NCBI GenBank assembly: GCA_963818725.1
Contig: CAWFTU010000018.1
Span: forward strand, 352,103-416,102
Length of the DNA stretch: 64,000 bases
DNA from: DATFDN01 sp963818725
GTDB taxonomy: Bacteria; Pseudomonadota; Alphaproteobacteria; Acetobacterales; Acetobacteraceae
Direction of reading: 5' to 3'
The translations under genes were made by a program, and so were the position numbers. This document shows, in pieces, positions 61,808-64,000 of this stretch (the first letter of the stretch is position 1; every line of letters starts with the position of its first letter). Below the pieces are notes generated by a model. The model was not told the origin of the DNA, ran no database searches, and saw only the letters and a program-made list of their open reading frames with translations.

Positions 61808-63965
61808 CTAATTGGCGAGCGGGTCGGGGCGGAGCTGAAAGCGGACGACCTTGGGGAAGGTGCCCTTGCCGGTTTCGAGGTGGAACATCGCCCGGGTCGC
61901 ATACGTCGTCCACAACGCCCGGCCCTTCCAGCCGGCGTTCGGGTCGTCGATGCGCCCGTCCATCCCCTTCGTGAAGAAGTCGTTCACATAGGGGACCCGC
62001 AGGACCACGAACCTCCCGTGGACGAGAGCGAGTAGTGCGCTGTTGAGGTTGCCCGTGGCGATCGGCACGTCCTTGCCGAGGCCCAGTGTGTTGTGCTGAT
62101 CGATCCAGACGTAGTAGCTCGAACTCGGCGCTGCCGGGGTCATTGACGTTCTTGAACTGCGGACCGGGGAAGGCGTAGAGGGTCCAGCCCCCGGGGCAAT
62201 GCTTGCCGGTCGCAGCCGGGCCGTTCAGCACCTTGCACCTGCTCCGGTCGAAGCTCGCCAGATGGCCGCTCGCCAGCGACGCCCAGAAGACGCCCCTGCT
62301 GTCGATGTCGCCGCCGCGCGGTCCATAGCCGGGCCATGGCGGCTCGTAGATCTCGGTGAGGGCCGTGTGGGTCGGGTCGGGTCCTGGGTTCACGCGAACC
62401 ACATAGCCTGGATATCCCAGCGAGGTGCCCCAGATCGTGCCGTCCGCGGGGTTCACCGCGACCGAGTAGAGGCCGACCACGACGCGCTTGTCCTTGGTGG
62501 GATCGACCGGTTGGTTGGGCTCGACATAATCGGTGCGCTTGCCGCTGCCGACGGTGTCGAGAATGAACGGCGTCCACCCCTGTGACTTTTGCTCGTCGCC
62601 GGTTTCCGCGAACATTTTCGTGTCGAGCCAGCCGACGACGGGCGTCTGCGGGCTGCCGGCGCTGGTCCACAGCGTGTCATTGGCGTCATAGGCGAAGTTC
62701 AGGTGGTGAGTTGGGAAGCAGGTGTCGACGAGCGTGAACCTCCCGGTTGCCGGCTCATACACCGAGAGTTGGCGGCCGGATTCCTGCAGCGGGAACACCT
62801 GCGCCGACGGATGGCTGGATCCCCGCTTGCAGAAAGCCGGGTTCGCCGCGGGGCGGATCCTGACGGTGAACCAGACCCGACCCTTCTCGTCCATCATCGG
62901 GTTGTGCGTGACGCTCTCGCTGTCCCAGATCGGTTCCGCACCCCAATAGGGCGAGGGCTCCATCGGAGCGGCCTTCGTGGTCGGCGTGTTGGGATCGCGC
63001 ACCGGATGCTTGATCTCGCTGGCCGAATTGTGCGCCGGATCGAGCACCGGCAGGTAGTCGGTGCTCTTCTCGGCCGTGCCGTAGAGCTTGCCGTTGGCGT
63101 TGACGGTCGGATTGCGCCGGTCCGTTGGTGTGAGGTCGTGGAGGTAGGCCGTGGGGCGACTCCAATCCCACAAGGTCAGCACGACATTGCGCTCGACCCC
63201 CTGCGGCCGGGGTGGCTTCGCAAACGGCAGCTCGCCCTTGGCGATCCTGTCGGTCCAGGCACCGAAATGCTTGAACGCCAGCTGCGGGTCGAGCCGGCTG
63301 ATCGCATTGGCCATGGTGGTCGCGGCCTGACCGGATTGGACGCGCCGCGCCCACGCGTCCGCCGAAGAGTCGAAGTGCCCGAGCGCGGCGGGGATCGTGC
63401 GCGTCCCGAGAGTGCCGATCCCGTGGCAGGCGATGCAGCCGGTGGTCTTTATCGTGTTCAGCCACTCCCACTGGGCGGTGATACTCTCCGGCATGCTCTC
63501 GTCGCGCTTCGGGCCGGAAAACTGGCTCTGATCCGGAATGGTGAGCATTGAATACCAGTAGACCGCCGGATAGTACTGCGCCGCCGCCGCGTTCGGCGCC
63601 GGCACGGCGGTCAGATTGACGATCTTCCCCGGTTTCGCCACGACCCTCGGCGAGTCGATGAGCCCGTAGCCGCGCACCCAGACATCGTAGTTCGCCTGGG
63701 GCAGGTCCGGAACGACGTAGCGTCCTTGGTCGTCGGTGACGACGATCTTGGCGAGCGGCGTTGGCAGCCCGGTGGTTTCGGCAATCACCCAGACGCCCGC
63801 CTCCGGCCCGGTCGCGGTCCTGACCACACCACCGAGGTCATTGTCGCCGACGCGGACCGCCGGGTCGGTTTTCTGCTGCGCGCTAAGCGGCATCGGAGCG
63901 AGACCGACAACCAGGGCAACACCAATGATCGTGACAACCGGGAACAACAGACTTCCAGTCCTCAT
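61808..63965 (-). pseudogene. c-type cytochrome with carboxypeptidase-regulatory-like domain, frameshifted
   Basis: Begins with a signal peptide (LLFPVVTIIGVALVVGLAPMPLSA). Residues about 40-120 form a carboxypeptidase-regulatory-like beta domain (LGGVVRTATGPEAGVWV.. VVTDDQGRYVVPDLP). One haem-binding motif CIACH is at about 178-182. The rest resembles a beta-propeller (HLNFAYDANDTLWTSAG, GLYSVAVNPADGTIWGT, GDIDSRGVFWASLASG). At about 62120 the frame shifts: ..NVNDPGSAE should continue SSYYVWIDQHNTLGLGKD and end ..RFQLRPDPLAN at 61808. With one base corrected the protein has about 718 residues. It is likely a periplasmic redox protein. Confidence 0.85.
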
Positions 63966-64000
63966 CGCTCGATCCCTCCCACTTGCGAGGTTCTTGCTTC
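63966..64000. other. Upstream edge of the cytochrome gene
   Basis: Contains its probable ribosome-binding site (GGGAGGGATCG, read leftward, about 7 bp before ATG). The window ends here. Confidence 0.5.

Overview
The window looks like part of a large, GC-rich plasmid from an alphaproteobacterium, most plausibly an Acetobacteraceae-type host. That host call is an inference from codon and GC character, the IS families present (an IS1031-like IS5 element, IS66, IS1182) and accessory genes such as poxB; no rRNA or other chromosomal marker gene is present to confirm it. The plasmid core lies at 30.5-36.0 kb. It holds a PIN/RHH toxin-antitoxin pair, a parA-parB partition pair, a Rep_3-type initiator read leftward and an iteron array directly upstream of rep. 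An IS66 copy with a clean 8-bp target duplication sits between the iterons and DnaA-box-like sites, so the origin itself carries an insertion.

Most of the rest is layered mobile DNA. 0-12 kb: IS91 fragment, IS66 copy 1, a tyrosine recombinase plus IS91 unit, a PIF1-like helicase with a C-terminal WYL-like domain, an intact IS21 next to a wrecked IS21, and a TauE/SafE permease. 12-20 kb: transposase debris, a radical SAM protein, a resolvase that lost its start, and an IS110 transposase split by a second IS110. 19.7-28.2 kb: two inverted IS1182 copies around an IS1031-like element, a periplasmic cupin, IS630 abutting a 119-bp MITE, and another IS110 transposase. 28.3-30.4 kb and 46.0-49.0 kb: a secreted NTF2-like protein, two inverted near-identical SMP-30-like genes and a methyltransferase. 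36-45.9 kb: IS256, ISKra4, IS3 and IS630 debris, intact IS4, a glycosyltransferase-like gene, and an ISL3 nested in the end of an IS21. 49-64 kb: a third IS1182, an alpha/beta hydrolase cut by IS3, poxB, nested group II introns, IS66 and IS6 remnants, an ABC-transporter substrate-binding protein and a c-type cytochrome.

The most unusual structures are two. First, a complete group II intron appears to sit in the terminal loop of domain V of a second, 5'-truncated group II intron (a twintron-like arrangement). Second, a family of 51-56 nt palindromic elements has inserted into coding sequences of transposases: twice in IS1182, once in IS110, with one further candidate. Exact target duplications identify several insertions (IS66 x2, IS1182 x2, IS5, IS3, IS630, ISL3), and the IS3 site lets the interrupted hydrolase gene be reconstructed.

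Metabolic cargo is sparse and mostly periplasmic or oxidative: PoxB pyruvate oxidation, a c-type cytochrome, two SMP-30-like proteins, a cupin, a hydrolase and a substrate-binding protein. Many genes carry single-base frameshifts (parA, PIN toxin, methyltransferase, cytochrome, several transposases), which means either relaxed selection on this plasmid or residual sequence errors.
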